DNA of 64,000 nucleotides, taken from Salinibacter grassmerensis. Its GTDB lineage: Bacteria > Bacteroidota > Rhodothermia > Rhodothermales > Salinibacteraceae. The first letter of the stretch is position 1. The number at the start of each line of letters is the position of its first letter. Below the pieces are notes generated by a model. It saw nothing but the letters and a program-made list of their open reading frames with translations, was not told the origin of the DNA and did not search any database. The position numbers and the translations under genes were made by a program. This document shows, piece by piece, positions 62,980 through 64,000 of this stretch. The stretch is taken from contig NZ_CAMTTF010000003.1 in NCBI RefSeq assembly GCF_947077765.1, positions 124,001-188,000 of the forward strand, read 5' to 3'.

Positions 62980-63525
62980 CTACGGCTTTTCGGTCTCCGT
63001 AAAGACCGATACGTTTTCGTCGTTGATGTACCGCTGGTTCGCCTCCAGAAAATTCAGCTGGGAGTGGCGGTGCGACCGCGTAGCAGAGTAAACAGCCCCC
63101 ACCACTCCCCCGACCACCAGCCCCGCACTGTAGGCGCTCGTCCAGAGCCCCCAGAGGTACTGCACGAGGTACACACCCAGTGCCCCCATCACGAGCCCTA
63201 TGACCGTGTATTTCAGCACTGGAAGAAAACTCGTCAGGACGTCCCGTCGCCACAGGAGCCAGGCTCGAGGGGCGCGCCTGCCTAAGCACCGGAAGGCCCC
63301 CTGGCCCGTGACGAGCCAGGCGACGATTCCGACCCCACAGCCGATGGCAAAAATGCCGGCGCCCTCGAGCTCATTCAACAGCACGGCTCGATCGAAAGGG
63401 AGCCACTCCAATACTCCCGTAAGAACGATCGCCACCTCGCTGCTCGAGGCCCCGAGCCACATCGTGAAGGCGACCCCCGCGCCCACCCCAATTACCCCGT
63501 ATGCGATGCGAGTACTGTATTTCAT
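62980..63525 (-). CDS. Membrane protein of unknown function
   Basis: A 181-residue protein with about five hydrophobic segments (roughly 7-24, 30-42, 53-72, 98-115 and 118-145), a basic loop in the middle (RCLGRRAPRAWLLWRR) and a polar C-terminal tail. No motif is recognised. Its ATG overlaps the stop of a 60-codon frame (ATGA), suggesting the two are translated together. Its 3' end converges on the clpP terminator. Confidence 0.7.
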   Translation of the reverse strand: MKYSTRIAYGVIGVGAGVAFTMWLGASSSEVAIVLTGVLEWLPFDRAVLLNELEGAGIFAIGCGVGIVAWLVTGQGAFRCLGRRAPRAWLLWRRDVLTSFLPVLKYTVIGLVMGALGVYLVQYLWGLWTSAYSAGLVVGGVVGAVYSATRSHRHSQLNFLEANQRYINDENVSVFTETEKP

Positions 63526-63704
63526 TCGAGGACGGGGCGGCGGCGTTGAGGCTGCATTTTGAGCGTGTAAGGGACAATGTTATTTCTTTCTGAGCGCAAA
63601 AACCAGACCAGGTTTGGATCGATGAGCGCGGCCTCGTCCCAGTGGCCCCCACGCGTGAGAAGTACAATGTCTCCCCAACGGAGTTTGTCCTCCAGACCCT
63701 CCAC
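63522..63704 (-). CDS. Possible small protein coupled to the membrane protein gene
   Basis: A 60-codon frame (GTG start) with natural-looking composition (KLRWGDIVLLTRGGHWDEAALIDPNLVWF). It overlaps the next start by four bases. Coding character continues about nine codons upstream of the GTG, to an in-frame stop, so this may be a remnant of a longer gene. Function unknown. Confidence 0.35.
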   Translation of the reverse strand: MEGLEDKLRWGDIVLLTRGGHWDEAALIDPNLVWFLRSERNNIVPYTLKMQPQRRRPVLE

Positions 63705-64000
63705 AGCAGCTAATCGGGACCCGTCCTTGAAACTCGCTCAGCACCAATCAGGAGGTAGGCACACACAGACCGACCACCTGAAGTGTCAGGGCCCCTCAAC
63801 TCATACCGCTCTTATTCGCCGCCGCAGCTCTCGCCTCCCCGGCCCCTTCGTCATCATCACGGACGCCTCATCCTCGGGGGCGTTTCCCAGAGGGGCGCGT
63901 CCAGAATGGGAGAGGGTTCGGCCCCGGAATCATCACGGCGAGGCAGCAGTCTCGTCGCCAGCCACATCGCCCTGGACCTGTAACTGATAGGAGGCCCCTG
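63705..64000. other. Window end without a recognised gene
   Basis: Nearly 300 bases with only short shadow frames on both strands. An AGGAGG at 63751-63756 is not followed by a usable start. Nothing else is recognised. Confidence 0.3.

Overview
The window is high-GC DNA from a salt-adapted member of the Bacteroidota/Rhodothermota, most likely Salinibacter or a close relative. This rests on very acidic predicted proteins, type IX secretion (T9SS) C-terminal sorting domains, a PorP/SprF-like outer-membrane protein and an ExbB-ExbD-ExbD-TonB gene order. The genus is inferred, not proven.

Layout. 1-9.5 kb: a glycerol uptake locus encoding two ABC ATPases (the first cut by the window edge), two permeases, a small DUF2160 membrane protein, a periplasmic binding protein, an outer-membrane barrel and glycerol-3-phosphate dehydrogenase. 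9.7-18.2 kb: a chemoreceptor, an RlmB-like rRNA methyltransferase, the thiolase/multifunctional pair of fatty-acid beta-oxidation and a kinase-like/P-loop fusion. 18.2-20.5 kb: an AT-richer island that reads as an integron gene-cassette array. It has four attC-like sites and three same-strand cassettes (an HNH protein, a small membrane protein, a secreted protein), and no integrase is visible. 20.9-26 kb: PncA, an aldehyde dehydrogenase, a second chemoreceptor and gene-poor DNA. 26-36.6 kb: a Ser/Thr kinase with PEGA domains, a T9SS cargo protein, envelope proteins including an internally duplicated lipoprotein, and a histidine kinase/sigma-54 activator pair. 36.6-43.3 kb: nuoJKLMN, with a pterin dehydratase gene inserted between nuoM and nuoN. 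43.5-47.2 kb: an Ppx/GppA phosphatase and an SUMF1-domain membrane protein. 47.2-59.1 kb: a nine-gene minus-strand operon. 59.3-64 kb: a DnaQ-UvrC-type nuclease, an e(P4)-like acid phosphatase, ClpP and a membrane protein.

The two strongest discovery candidates are these. (1) The cassette array: each attC-like R'' box is complementary to the 5' end of its own cassette rather than only to the neighbouring R' box, which is the pattern expected from integron insertion. (2) The nine-gene operon: an ion-driven ExbB/ExbD/ExbD/TonB-like inner-membrane motor, two TPR lipoproteins, a PorP/SprF-like barrel and a large T9SS type-B surface protein. The ExbB-like subunit carries two Ig-like domains at its C-terminus, which canonical ExbB topology would place in the cytoplasm.

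Start codons were adjusted by eye using signal peptides, overlaps and upstream sequence. No database search was run.
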